DNA of 23,855 bases from Clostridia bacterium (GTDB lineage: Bacteria; Bacillota; Clostridia; Oscillospirales; Acutalibacteraceae), in assembly GCA_900770255.1 (NCBI GenBank), contig CAAGJN010000058.1, positions 1 through 23,855 on the forward strand, read 5' to 3'. This document shows, in pieces, positions 7,990 through 15,243 of this stretch. A model generated the notes under the pieces. That model saw nothing but the letters and a program-made list of their open reading frames with translations, ran no database searches and was not told where the DNA came from. The translations under genes and the position numbers were made by a program. Every line of letters starts with the position of its first letter. Position 1 is the first letter of the stretch.

Positions 7990-9733
7990 CGTCGCTGCCT
8001 CCCTTCTGCTGAGATTCAAATACTTCACGGTATATGCCGCAGGACTTGAGTAGCTCCTCGTGATTGCCCTGCGCGATTATTTTGCCGTTGTCAAAGACCA
8101 GGATCTTGTCGGCGTTCTGAACCGAGCTTATGCGCTGCGCGATTACGATCTTCGTCGTGTCCGGCATAAAGTCGGAGAGCCCCTTTTGAATGAGCGCGTC
8201 GGTGCGCGTATCGACGGCGCTGGTGGAGTCGTCAAGGATGAGCACCTTCGGCTGTTTCAGGAGTGCGCGGGCGATGCACAGGCGCTGTTTCTGGCCGCCG
8301 GATACGTTTGCACCGCCCTGTTCGATGTATGTGTTATAGCCGTCGGGCAGCGCGCTTACAAACTCATCGGCCTGCGCGAGCTCGCAGGCGCGTTTAATCT
8401 CTTCGTCTGTGGCGTCTTCGTTGCCCCAGCGCAGATTTTCGGCTATCGTGCCGGAGAACAGTTCGTTCTTTTGCAGAACCATGGCAACTGAATTGCGCAG
8501 CGTGTCGAGGTCGTATTTGCGAACATCCACTCCGCCGATCTCAACCTCTCCCTGAGTCACGTCATAGAGACGCGGGATAAGCTGAACGAACGAGGATTTT
8601 GACGAGCCGGTGCCGCCTATTATGCCGACGGTCTCGCCCGAGGAGATGTGCACGCTGACATTGTCGAGAACTTTTGTGTCGGCCTTTGAGGCATAGGCGA
8701 AGTCAACATTTCTGTACTCTATTTCGCCGTCCTTCACTTCGAGAATGGGGTCGGCGGGATTGGCGATATCGGTTTTTTCGTTGAGCAGCTCGGCAATGCG
8801 CTGAGCCGAGGAATTAGCAATGACGAGCATTGCAAACACCATTGAGAGCATCATCAGGCTTGACAGTATCTGCATGGCGTAGGTGAACAGAGCGGTGAGT
8901 TCGCCCGTCGTGAGGCCGAGGGCGGCATTGTTGCCGCTTGCAACGATCGCCTTCGCGCCGAGCCACGATATGACTATCATACATGAATACATGCACAGCT
9001 GCATCAGCGGCGAATTGAGCGCGATAAGGCGCTCTCCCTTTGCAAAATCTCTGTATATCTTCTCGGATATACGCTTGAATTTGCTTATCTCGTTGTCCTC
9101 CTGGTTAAAGGATTTGACGACTCTTATGCCGCGCACATTCTCCTGCACGACGTTGTTGAGATCGTCGTAGGTACGGAACACCCTGGCAAATATCGGGTGA
9201 ACCTTGAGCACGATCAGCGCGAGCAGTATCGCAAGTATCGGGATAACCACGATGAAGATAACAGATATCTCCTTGCTTATTCCGAAAGAGACGATCATTG
9301 CGAATATCATCATGATCGGGCCGCGGACAGCAAGGCGGATGAGCATCTGATATGCGTTTTGAATGTTCGTCACGTCGGTCGTGAGCCTTGTCACGATTGA
9401 AGCCGTTGAAAATTTGTCAATATTTGAAAAAGCGAAGGTCTGCACATTGTCATACATGTCGCTGCGCATGTTCGCGCAGAAGCCGACGGATGCGCGCGCG
9501 CCGAAGTGCGCTGCGAGCATACCGGTTACCATCTGGAATATTGCGAGAAACAAAAGAATTATCCCGAATTGCCAGACCCTTGACATCACGCCGCCTTCTA
9601 TGCCCTGGTCGATAAGACCGGACATGCACAGCGGTATGACTATTTCAAAAACCACCTCGAATACAGATAAGAAAATTGTTATCCACGACGTCTTTTTGTA
9701 TTCGCGCATACTCTTCAACAGGGTCTTTATCAA
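7982..9733 (-). CDS. Heterodimeric ABC exporter subunit, degenerate-site half
   Basis: This 583-residue exporter half has six membrane helices in about 15-310 and an NBD with Walker A GGTGSSKS (373-380, Lys379), canonical-type signature VSGGQ (477-481) and Walker B VLILDD. Asp502 replaces the catalytic Glu, and Gln533 replaces the switch His (IAQR). In TM287/288- and BmrCD-type exporters this pattern marks the subunit whose own Walker motifs form the inactive site while its signature serves the active one. The start is TTG at 9733, with AAGGAG 9 nt upstream; that SD site overlaps the end of marR, whose stop is 6 bases away. The paralogue at 15752-17485 shares every one of these substitutions. 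Confidence 0.93.
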   Translation of the reverse strand: MIKTLLKSMREYKKTSWITIFLSVFEVVFEIVIPLCMSGLIDQGIEGGVMSRVWQFGIILLFLAIFQMVTGMLAAHFGARASVGFCANMRSDMYDNVQTFAFSNIDKFSTASIVTRLTTDVTNIQNAYQMLIRLAVRGPIMMIFAMIVSFGISKEISVIFIVVIPILAILLALIVLKVHPIFARVFRTYDDLNNVVQENVRGIRVVKSFNQEDNEISKFKRISEKIYRDFAKGERLIALNSPLMQLCMYSCMIVISWLGAKAIVASGNNAALGLTTGELTALFTYAMQILSSLMMLSMVFAMLVIANSSAQRIAELLNEKTDIANPADPILEVKDGEIEYRNVDFAYASKADTKVLDNVSVHISSGETVGIIGGTGSSKSSFVQLIPRLYDVTQGEVEIGGVDVRKYDLDTLRNSVAMVLQKNELFSGTIAENLRWGNEDATDEEIKRACELAQADEFVSALPDGYNTYIEQGGANVSGGQKQRLCIARALLKQPKVLILDDSTSAVDTRTDALIQKGLSDFMPDTTKIVIAQRISSVQNADKILVFDNGKIIAQGNHEELLKSCGIYREVFESQQKGGSDDE

Positions 9734-9739
9734 TGTATA

Positions 9740-10210
9740 TCACTCCTTTGAATTGCTGTGCTGCGATTTCCCGCTCAATTCCGGCGGACAGCTTTTTTCG
9801 ATGTTGCTACAGATCATCAGCAGATATTTGTAAAGCTCTGATTTCTGCTCTTCTGTGAACGAACGCAGCATTTTACGTTCGGTTTCGTTGATTGAAGCGC
9901 GTATCTCTTCCCCTGCGCTTTTAGCCTTGTCAGTCAGGCACACTATCTTGTTGCGCTTGTCGTTAGGGTCGAGAGACGAGCTCAAAAAACCGTTTTGCTC
10001 CATGCGCGAAACGAGCCCAACTACAGTCGGATGTGAGACTCGGGTAAAGTTCTCAATATCCTTCTGCGTCGCCTGGCCGCCGCGGTCAGCGAGAAATGCG
10101 AGCACGCGAGACTGCGCGAATGTCAGCCCCAGAGCGCTGAGCCCATCGTCGGCCGTGGCCTTGAGCTTGTCGTTTATAAATTTGAAATAATAACCGAAAA
10201 ACTGTTCCAA
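9740..10210 (-). CDS. MarR family transcriptional regulator, cassette 1
   Basis: This 156-residue winged-helix regulator has the MarR layout: N-terminal dimerisation helix, an HTH with TQKDIENF then a recognition helix at about 59-72 (SHPTVVGLVSRMEQ), a wing at 75-93 carrying the DPNDKRNK hairpin, and C-terminal dimerisation helices. Such proteins repress by binding palindromes and release DNA when a ligand or oxidant is sensed; no redox-cysteine pattern stands out here. It starts with TTG at 10210 behind GGAGGAG. It is first in the operon, directly upstream of two ABC exporter genes, so it is probably an autorepressor of the transporter. A perfect inverted repeat overlaps its promoter region. 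The remaining doubt is the ligand. Confidence 0.92.
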   Translation of the reverse strand: MEQFFGYYFKFINDKLKATADDGLSALGLTFAQSRVLAFLADRGGQATQKDIENFTRVSHPTVVGLVSRMEQNGFLSSSLDPNDKRNKIVCLTDKAKSAGEEIRASINETERKMLRSFTEEQKSELYKYLLMICSNIEKSCPPELSGKSQHSNSKE

Positions 10211-10237
10211 GCCGATCTCCTCCTCTTTTGGATTAAA

Positions 10238-10251
10238 TGTAGCACGCTACA
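10238..10251 (-). promoter_or_regulatory. Probable MarR operator 1
   Basis: TGTAGC-2 nt-GCTACA is a perfect inverted repeat with 6-bp arms, one base downstream of the -10 of the marR promoter. It therefore covers the expected transcription start. Its position and symmetry fit a MarR dimer site for autorepression. Confidence 0.7.
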
Positions 10252-10252
10252 C

Positions 10253-10281
10253 ATTATACATATATGCCTTTATATTGTCAA
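10253..10281 (-). promoter_or_regulatory. Consensus sigma-A promoter of marR-ABC-ABC operon 1
   Basis: On the minus strand TTGACA (10281-10276) and TATAAT (10258-10253) are separated by exactly 17 nt, a full consensus match. The leader to the TTG start at 10210 is about 35 nt. So strong a promoter in front of a regulator suggests that repression sets expression. Confidence 0.88.
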
Positions 10282-10368
10282 CACTGTGTTTGTAAACAAT
10301 TTGTGACTATAAAAAGATGCGCTGCGCGGTGAAGTACAGCGGCTGTCAGGCTCGTTAAAATAAAAAAT

Positions 10369-10426
10369 GGCCTTGAAGCCTTTTCCGAGCTTTTTGGGGG
10401 CATCAAAAGCAAAGCGCTTCGCGGCC
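10369..10426. other. Nested stem-loop in the 315-bp divergent intergenic region
   Basis: Outer arms 10369-10379 (GGCCTTGAAGC) and 10416-10426 (GCTTCGCGGCC) pair with one mismatch and one wobble. Inner arms 10389-10394 (GCTTTT) and 10405-10410 (AAAAGC) pair perfectly. It lies between the two divergent promoters at 10253-10281 and 10458-10486, so neither would transcribe it. No clear U-tract follows on either strand. It may be a small RNA, a protein site or an incidental structure. The rest of this gap shows nothing beyond the two promoters and the operator. Confidence 0.3.
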
Positions 10427-10457
10427 CATGAGAGGCTCTTTGCGTAAAAACAGTCTC

Positions 10458-10486
10458 TTGAATAACCGGACGCAGTCAGTTATAAT
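10458..10486 (+). promoter_or_regulatory. Sigma-A promoter of permuted-papain-like gene
   Basis: TTGAAT (10458-10463), a 17-nt spacer and TATAAT (10481-10486) precede the TTG start at 10527 by about 40 nt. Five of six bases match at -35 and all six at -10. Confidence 0.8.
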
Positions 10487-10526
10487 GTAAGCATACACCG
10501 AAAGATGTTATAGGGGGAGTTTGCCG

Positions 10527-11057
10527 TTGAACAAAAAGGATCGCACGGTCTATATTATGCTCACGGATTATCCGGATAAGGTTTCAAGAGCCATCAAAAG
10601 GATCGGCTTTTGGGAATATTCGCACGTTTCAATAAGCACCGAGAAGCACTTCCCGCGGTTTTTCAGCTTCACGGGCAAGCGCGGTTTTATGACAGAGGAT
10701 TTTGATCTTCACCCGACTTATAAGGGGATCGACGTTCCGTGCGCGCTGTTTGCGCTGCCCGTGACCGAGACGGAGCTCGAAAATGTCGAGCGTATAATCG
10801 CAAGGCTTAAAAACAACGCGGATCGCTACAAGTACAGCTATATCGGCCTTGCGCTGCTCTATCTCAGAATAATTCCGAAGCAGCGCCGCAGCGACACCTG
10901 CGTCGGTTTTGTGTCGCGCACTATAAGGGAGCAGACCTCGCTCTCGGCCGGATGCAGGAAAAAATTTTGCAGTCCGAACGATATCAAGGCATTTTTCAGA
11001 AACGAGCTTGTTTTTGAGGGCACGCTCAGGCGGCTGCTTCAAAAGGCGAGGATATAA
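10527..11057 (+). CDS. Putative permuted papain-like (YiiX/DUF830-type) protein
   Basis: This 176-residue protein has no signal peptide or membrane helix. Near the N-terminus it has YIMLTDYPDKVSRAIKRIG, then YSHVSIS with a histidine at about residue 34. Later come a YKYSYIGLALLYL segment and then DTCVGFVSRTI with a cysteine at about 126. His before Cys, each in a typical sequence setting, is the order of the circularly permuted papain-like (YiiX, LRAT, NlpC/P60-related) superfamily, which acts as thiol hydrolases or acyltransferases. The exact reaction is unknown. The TTG at 10527 is chosen because GGGGGAG lies 7 nt upstream; an in-frame TTG at 10521 would sit on the SD. It is monocistronic, with its own promoter and terminator. 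Confidence 0.72.
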   Translation: MNKKDRTVYIMLTDYPDKVSRAIKRIGFWEYSHVSISTEKHFPRFFSFTGKRGFMTEDFDLHPTYKGIDVPCALFALPVTETELENVERIIARLKNNADRYKYSYIGLALLYLRIIPKQRRSDTCVGFVSRTIREQTSLSAGCRKKFCSPNDIKAFFRNELVFEGTLRRLLQKARI

Positions 11058-11070
11058 AATTAAAGCTTTT

Positions 11071-11100
11071 CGACCCGGGGAGGCCCGGGTCGTTTTTTTT
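11071..11100 (+). terminator. Intrinsic terminator after permuted-papain-like gene
   Basis: CGACCCGGG (11071-11079) pairs perfectly with CCCGGGTCG (11084-11092) around a 4-nt loop and is followed by eight T residues. Confidence 0.95.
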
Positions 11101-11204
11101 GCGGATGCGGCGCTGGGGCCGTATGCCGATTCTGTCGTTACCCGCAGAGAGAGCCCTCACGGCCGCTGTGTTTTCAAAACATACATCAATACTTCTCAAA
11201 GTTG

Positions 11205-11233
11205 TTGCAATCGTATAAAAAAAGTTGTATAAT
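11205..11233 (+). promoter_or_regulatory. Sigma-A promoter of DUF1846 gene
   Basis: TTGCAA (11205-11210), 17 nt and TATAAT (11228-11233). The predicted leader is about 120 nt long. It holds no hairpin or terminator I can see, only an unsupported 29-codon frame from 11255. Confidence 0.75.
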
Positions 11234-11358
11234 TAGTTGATTTTGGTAAAAAATATGTCAGCTTTTGACGTATTCGAAAGAGCTGTTTATGCCCGGCGAA
11301 ATGAACTGCACAAAAAGCGTGTCAGGCGCAAACGAAAAATATAATGTGAGGTTTTACA

Positions 11359-12846
11359 ATGTTCAAAGTGGGATTCGACAACGATCTGTATATCCAAAAG
11401 CAGTCCGAGCAGATCAGCAAACGTATAAAGGAGTTCGGCGGCAAACTCTATCTTGAATTCGGCGGCAAGCTCTTCGACGACTACCATGCGTCGCGCGTCC
11501 TGCCCGGCTTTAAGCCTGACAGCAAGCTGCAAATGCTCAAAAATATCGGTTCTGAAGTGGAGATAGTCATCGTCATCAACGCGAGCGATATTCAGAACAA
11601 CAAGATCCGCCGCGACCTCGGCATCACCTATGACAGCGACGTTCTAAGGCTCATCGATGCGTTTCGCGCCATCGGACTTTTTGTCGGAAGCGTCGTTATC
11701 GCTCAGTACAGCGGCCAGCCCGCCGCTCTCGCGTTTAAGAACAGGCTCAGCTCCCTCGGCGTGCGCGTGTTTATCCACTACCCGATCGAGGGTTATCCCT
11801 ACAACATTCCCCACATTGTCAGCGAGGAGGGCTTCGGCAGGAACGAATATATAGAGACCGAGCGTCCCCTTGTCGTCATAACCGCCCCGGGTCCCGGCAG
11901 CGGAAAGATGGCCACCTGCCTGTCGCAGCTCTATCACGACAACCTGCGCGGCATCAAGGCCGGCTATGCGAAGTTCGAGACCTTCCCGATCTGGAACCTG
12001 CCTTTAAAGCACCCGGTGAACCTCGCGTATGAGGCGGCAACCGCCGACCTCAACGATGTCAACGTCATCGACCCTTACCACCTCGAGGCCTACGGCGAGA
12101 CGACCGTCAACTATAACAGAGATGTCGAAGTGTTCCCCGTACTTAACGCCATATTTGAGAAGATCGAGGGCAAGAGCCCCTATAAGTCGCCCACGGATAT
12201 GGGAGTCAATATGGCGGGCTACTGCATCTCCGATGACGCAGCCACCCGCGACGCATCGCTCAACGAGATAATCCGCCGCTATTTCAGCGCCCTGTGCGAC
12301 CGCAAGAAGGGTCTGACCGGCGACGCCGAGATAACAAAGATAGAGAGCCTTATGAATCAGGCAGGAGTGACCGAGGATTACCGCCGCTGTGTGCGCCCTG
12401 CGCTTGACAGGGCAAGGGAGACGGGACACCCCGCCGTTGCGATCGAGCTCACGGACGGCAGCATCGTCACGGGCAAGACGTCCGATTTGCTCGGCGCGAG
12501 CTCGGCGGCGCTGCTCAACGCCGTAAAGCTTCTCAGCGGCCAGCCGAAGGAGCAGACGCTTATAGATCCGTCCGTCATCGAGCCCATACAGGCGCTAAAG
12601 ACGAATATACTCGGCAACAACAACCCGCGCCTTCACACCGATGAGGTGCTTATCGCACTGACCATGAGCGCGATACAGAACGAGCCTGCGAAGAAGGCGT
12701 CGGATGCGCTCTCGCTGCTGCGAGGCTGCGAGGCTCACTCGTCGGTCATACTCTCGCAGGTCGATATGGATGTCTACCGCAAGCTCGGTATCCAACTCAC
12801 CTGCGAACCACATTACCAAGTCAAAAAGCTCTATCACAAGGCATAA
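11359..12846 (+). CDS. DUF1846 family protein
   Basis: This 495-residue product matches the length and sequence style of DUF1846 (PF08903) proteins, widespread in Firmicutes and Actinobacteria, structurally determined but of unknown function. Supporting segments are the N-terminus MFKVGFDNDLYIQKQSEQI, KLYLEFGGKLFDDYHASRVLPGF-type sequence at about 29-51, DMGVNMAGYCI near 300, and a phosphate-loop-like PGPGSGK at 177-183 in VVITAPGPGSGKMA. The loop suggests nucleotide or phosphate binding, which is an inference. The ATG follows TGAGG by 7 nt. It has its own promoter at 11205 and converges on the carboxypeptidase gene through a shared hairpin. I am confident of the family, not of a role. Confidence 0.9.
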   Translation: MFKVGFDNDLYIQKQSEQISKRIKEFGGKLYLEFGGKLFDDYHASRVLPGFKPDSKLQMLKNIGSEVEIVIVINASDIQNNKIRRDLGITYDSDVLRLIDAFRAIGLFVGSVVIAQYSGQPAALAFKNRLSSLGVRVFIHYPIEGYPYNIPHIVSEEGFGRNEYIETERPLVVITAPGPGSGKMATCLSQLYHDNLRGIKAGYAKFETFPIWNLPLKHPVNLAYEAATADLNDVNVIDPYHLEAYGETTVNYNRDVEVFPVLNAIFEKIEGKSPYKSPTDMGVNMAGYCISDDAATRDASLNEIIRRYFSALCDRKKGLTGDAEITKIESLMNQAGVTEDYRRCVRPALDRARETGHPAVAIELTDGSIVTGKTSDLLGASSAALLNAVKLLSGQPKEQTLIDPSVIEPIQALKTNILGNNNPRLHTDEVLIALTMSAIQNEPAKKASDALSLLRGCEAHSSVILSQVDMDVYRKLGIQLTCEPHYQVKKLYHKA

Positions 12847-12849
12847 ATA

Positions 12850-12882
12850 TATCCGGCTGAGGCTCATGGCTTCAGCCGGATA
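12850..12882. terminator. Bidirectional stem-loop between DUF1846 and carboxypeptidase genes
   Basis: TATCCGGCTGA (12850-12860) pairs with TCAGCCGGATA (12872-12882), an 11-bp perfect stem with an 11-nt loop. It sits in the 41-bp gap between convergent stops. The plus-strand tail is T-rich but interrupted, and the minus-strand tail is weak. This is a probable shared terminator of moderate strength. Confidence 0.65.
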
Positions 12883-12887
12883 ATTCT

Positions 12888-14300
12888 TTACTTTTTCTTC
12901 CCTCGTTTGCGCTCGGTATATTCGCTGTCCTTAATATCCGGGCGAACGAGCTTCAGCTTGCGCTTCTGGCGGCGCTTGTAGTTTTCATAGACAAACAGGG
13001 CGATATAGACTAAGAGCAGCACGGCGGCTATGGAGGCGATTATCTTGAACACCGTGCTCGAAGCGGTCTTTTTGATAAGTGAGCCGATGTATAGCAGGAG
13101 GTTTCGCGACACGCTCTCCGAGGCGACGAGCTTTATGCGCGCGATCTCCTCGCCGGCATAGAGAACTCGGGCTTCACCGATCTCCTGCCCCTTTTCTACC
13201 GGGGCGTCGATTTCTTTGGGCAGAGTTTCCTCAATGGGCTCGATCAGCACGCTGCCTGCGTCCGCGCCCGTCGGGACGAGCGCGAGCACCTCCTCGCTCG
13301 GGACGAGCGAGATGTGATCGGTGCTAAACGAGAGCTTGAGCGGGACCTCGGTGATTATCTGGTTCGAGCTTGCGACCGGCTTGAGCTCGATGTTCTCAAA
13401 TACCCAGTCGAACATTCTGCGGCAGTCGACGAACGCACAGTTTTCAAGCGGCTCGTCGTCGTCGATATTCTGCATCGGCGCGTTGAGGATAACGCACAGA
13501 TAGTTGTAGCCGTTGCCGGTGCCCTTTGATATAACGCAGCGCCCGGCCTCGTCGGTCGAGCCGGTCTTTATGCCGACGGCGTAGGGGGAATAGTAGTCGG
13601 CGTAGGCTTTGTTCATCAGGTTGTTGGTGTTGCGCAGGGTGCGCTCGGGGCTTTTGTTCGTCGCAGGGACCTTATATATAGTGGTCGAGGTTATCTCGGA
13701 AAAAAAGGGCAAAGTCAGCGCGTGTTTCGTTATAGTAAGCAGATCGCGTGCGGTTGAGTAGTGGTTGGGATCGTCGAGCCCGTGTACGTTTGCAAAGTGG
13801 GTGTTCTTGCAGCCGAGCTCGGCCGCCTTGTCGTTCATCAGCTGGACGAAGCTCTCGATCGAGCCGCTGACATGGAACGCAAGCGCGTTTGCGGCATCGT
13901 TGCCGCTGCGCACGAGCAGGCAGTAGAGCAGGTCCTTGACGCTCATCTTCTCGCCGGGGATGAGACCGGCTGTCGAGCTGCCGGTGCCGTCGAGCAGATG
14001 GACGGCCTCATAGCTTATCTCGACCTCCTCGTCGAGATCCTTGCAGTTTTCGAGCACGATCGTTGCCGTTATTATTTTAGTCAGCGACGCGGGAGCTGCC
14101 TGCTTGTCCGCATCCTTTTCAAAGATGACGGTGTCGCTGTCGAGGTTGACGAGCAGATATATCTGCGCGTAGATCGGATCCTCGCCGTTGTCGCTCAGAC
14201 TTTTTTCGTATATCGCATTATAGCTCGCATATGCCGGCATTGAGCACAGCAGAGAAAAAATAACAACAAAACAAAATAAAATTTTTATGATTTTTTTCAT
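12888..14300 (-). CDS. D-alanyl-D-alanine carboxypeptidase, S11 family, membrane anchored
   Basis: This extracytoplasmic enzyme (DacA/DacF type, low-molecular-mass penicillin-binding protein) removes the terminal D-Ala from peptidoglycan stem peptides. The 470-residue precursor has a signal peptide ending near AYA-SYN (about residue 25), SxxK as SLTK (nucleophile Ser72, Lys75), SxN as SGN (132-134), and KTG at 245-247 within GIKTGSTDEAGRC. A beta-rich C-terminal domain follows. A membrane helix at about 417-437 and a very basic 33-residue tail ending KRGKKK are at the end. Many relatives use an amphipathic helix instead, so a full membrane span with a cytosolic tail is worth noting. The ATG at 14300 follows GGTGA. 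It is a single gene; I found no promoter on its side of the gap that I would defend. Confidence 0.95.
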   Translation of the reverse strand: MKKIIKILFCFVVIFSLLCSMPAYASYNAIYEKSLSDNGEDPIYAQIYLLVNLDSDTVIFEKDADKQAAPASLTKIITATIVLENCKDLDEEVEISYEAVHLLDGTGSSTAGLIPGEKMSVKDLLYCLLVRSGNDAANALAFHVSGSIESFVQLMNDKAAELGCKNTHFANVHGLDDPNHYSTARDLLTITKHALTLPFFSEITSTTIYKVPATNKSPERTLRNTNNLMNKAYADYYSPYAVGIKTGSTDEAGRCVISKGTGNGYNYLCVILNAPMQNIDDDEPLENCAFVDCRRMFDWVFENIELKPVASSNQIITEVPLKLSFSTDHISLVPSEEVLALVPTGADAGSVLIEPIEETLPKEIDAPVEKGQEIGEARVLYAGEEIARIKLVASESVSRNLLLYIGSLIKKTASSTVFKIIASIAAVLLLVYIALFVYENYKRRQKRKLKLVRPDIKDSEYTERKRGKKK

Positions 14301-14352
14301 AGACAGTCACCGCCGAATGATGTATTATATATATAAACGAGTTAAAAGGATT

Positions 14353-14381
14353 TTGCCTTGCATACTTATTGATTATATCAT
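14353..14381 (+). promoter_or_regulatory. Candidate promoter of metallophosphoesterase gene
   Basis: TTGCCT (14353-14358), 17 nt and TATCAT (14376-14381) lie 57 nt before the ATG at 14438. Both hexamers have mismatches, and minus-strand TATAAT-like sequences overlap the same 137-bp divergent gap. Confidence 0.4.
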
Positions 14382-14437
14382 TTCCGATCTGTAAAATAAA
14401 TAGCTAATTCGTAATTTGTTTTTAAGGGGGATAAGCC

Positions 14438-15130
14438 ATGCTTTATGTTACGGGCGATACACACGGCGATTACGAGCGTTTTACATCCTCTGCGCTCAAG
14501 AAGCTCAAGAAAGGCGACACGCTGTTTGTCTGCGGCGATTTCGGCTTTATATGGGACGGCTCCAAGGCCGAGGAGAAACTGCTCAAAAAAATAGGCAAGC
14601 TCAAATATAACGTCTGCTTTATCGACGGCACGCACGAAAATTTCGGCATGCTCAAGGAATATGAGGTCGAGGTGTTCAAGGGCGGAAAGGTGCACCACAT
14701 CACCGGCAATCTCTATCATCTCATGCGCGGCCAGACCTATGACTTCGACGGCGTGACCGTGTTCGCCATGGGCGGCGGAGAGAGTCCGGATATCGACATC
14801 CGATCGGATACGAACTCGTGGTCGGGCGATGAGATCCCGACCGAGGCGGAGCTGACCGAGGGCGCAAAAAATCTCAAAAAGCTCGGCAACAAGGTCGATA
14901 TTATTATTACCCACGAGCCGCCGATGAAGATAAAGGGCTTCCTCAAGCTCAAAGACAAGGAATCCGTGCGCGTTACGGGGCTCAACACTTATTTTGAGGA
15001 GCTTGGCGCAGCGTGCGAATACAAGCATTGGTTCTTCGGCTCAATGCACATCGACAAATACATATCCTCGTCGCATATCGCGGTGTTTCAGCACATCCTC
15101 AACGCAGAGACGGGCGAGCCCGCAAAGTAA
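14438..15130 (+). CDS. Calcineurin-like metallophosphoesterase
   Basis: This 230-residue cytosolic phosphoesterase carries the dinuclear-metal motifs in order: GDTHGD (Asp7, His9), GDFG (33-36), GTHEN (64-68, in place of the common GNHD/E), THEPP (His159) and GSMH (201-204, in place of GHxH). The motif variants still supply metal-binding His, but Thr replaces the usual Asn in the third motif. The substrate is not predictable; related small enzymes hydrolyse phosphomono- or diesters. AAGGGGG lies 7 nt before the ATG. It ends 23 nt before the second marR promoter, with no strong terminator of its own. Confidence 0.88.
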   Translation: MLYVTGDTHGDYERFTSSALKKLKKGDTLFVCGDFGFIWDGSKAEEKLLKKIGKLKYNVCFIDGTHENFGMLKEYEVEVFKGGKVHHITGNLYHLMRGQTYDFDGVTVFAMGGGESPDIDIRSDTNSWSGDEIPTEAELTEGAKNLKKLGNKVDIIITHEPPMKIKGFLKLKDKESVRVTGLNTYFEELGAACEYKHWFFGSMHIDKYISSSHIAVFQHILNAETGEPAK

Positions 15131-15153
15131 AAATAAAATCCTATCCCGGCCCC

Positions 15154-15182
15154 TTGACATATGCTGCCGAGGGGCTTATAAT
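15154..15182 (+). promoter_or_regulatory. Consensus sigma-A promoter of marR-ABC-ABC operon 2
   Basis: TTGACA (15154-15159), exactly 17 nt, and TATAAT (15177-15182), a full consensus match like cassette 1. A separate inverted repeat, GCCCCT (15149-15154) and AGGGGC (15170-15175), overlaps the -35 and spacer. It could be a second control site or a weak terminator for the upstream gene. Confidence 0.88.
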
Positions 15183-15195
15183 TTATTTGACTAAC

Positions 15196-15224
15196 AGTTA
15201 ATTGATTAACTATTAAATATTTAA
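15196..15224 (+). promoter_or_regulatory. Probable MarR operator 2, two adjacent palindromes
   Basis: AGTTAAT-TG-ATTAACT (15196-15211) has perfect 7-bp arms, and TTAAATATTTAA (15213-15224) is a perfect 12-bp palindrome beginning two bases later. Both lie downstream of the -10 across the expected transcript start and upstream of the marR ribosome-binding site. Their sequence is unlike operator 1. Confidence 0.7.
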
Positions 15225-15243
15225 CTGATGAAGGGGCGGGGAC

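Noticed and set aside
11255..11344. 29-codon basic frame in the leader of the DUF1846 gene, a possible leader peptide
   Set aside because: No SD, no run of regulatory codons and no attenuator hairpin follow it.
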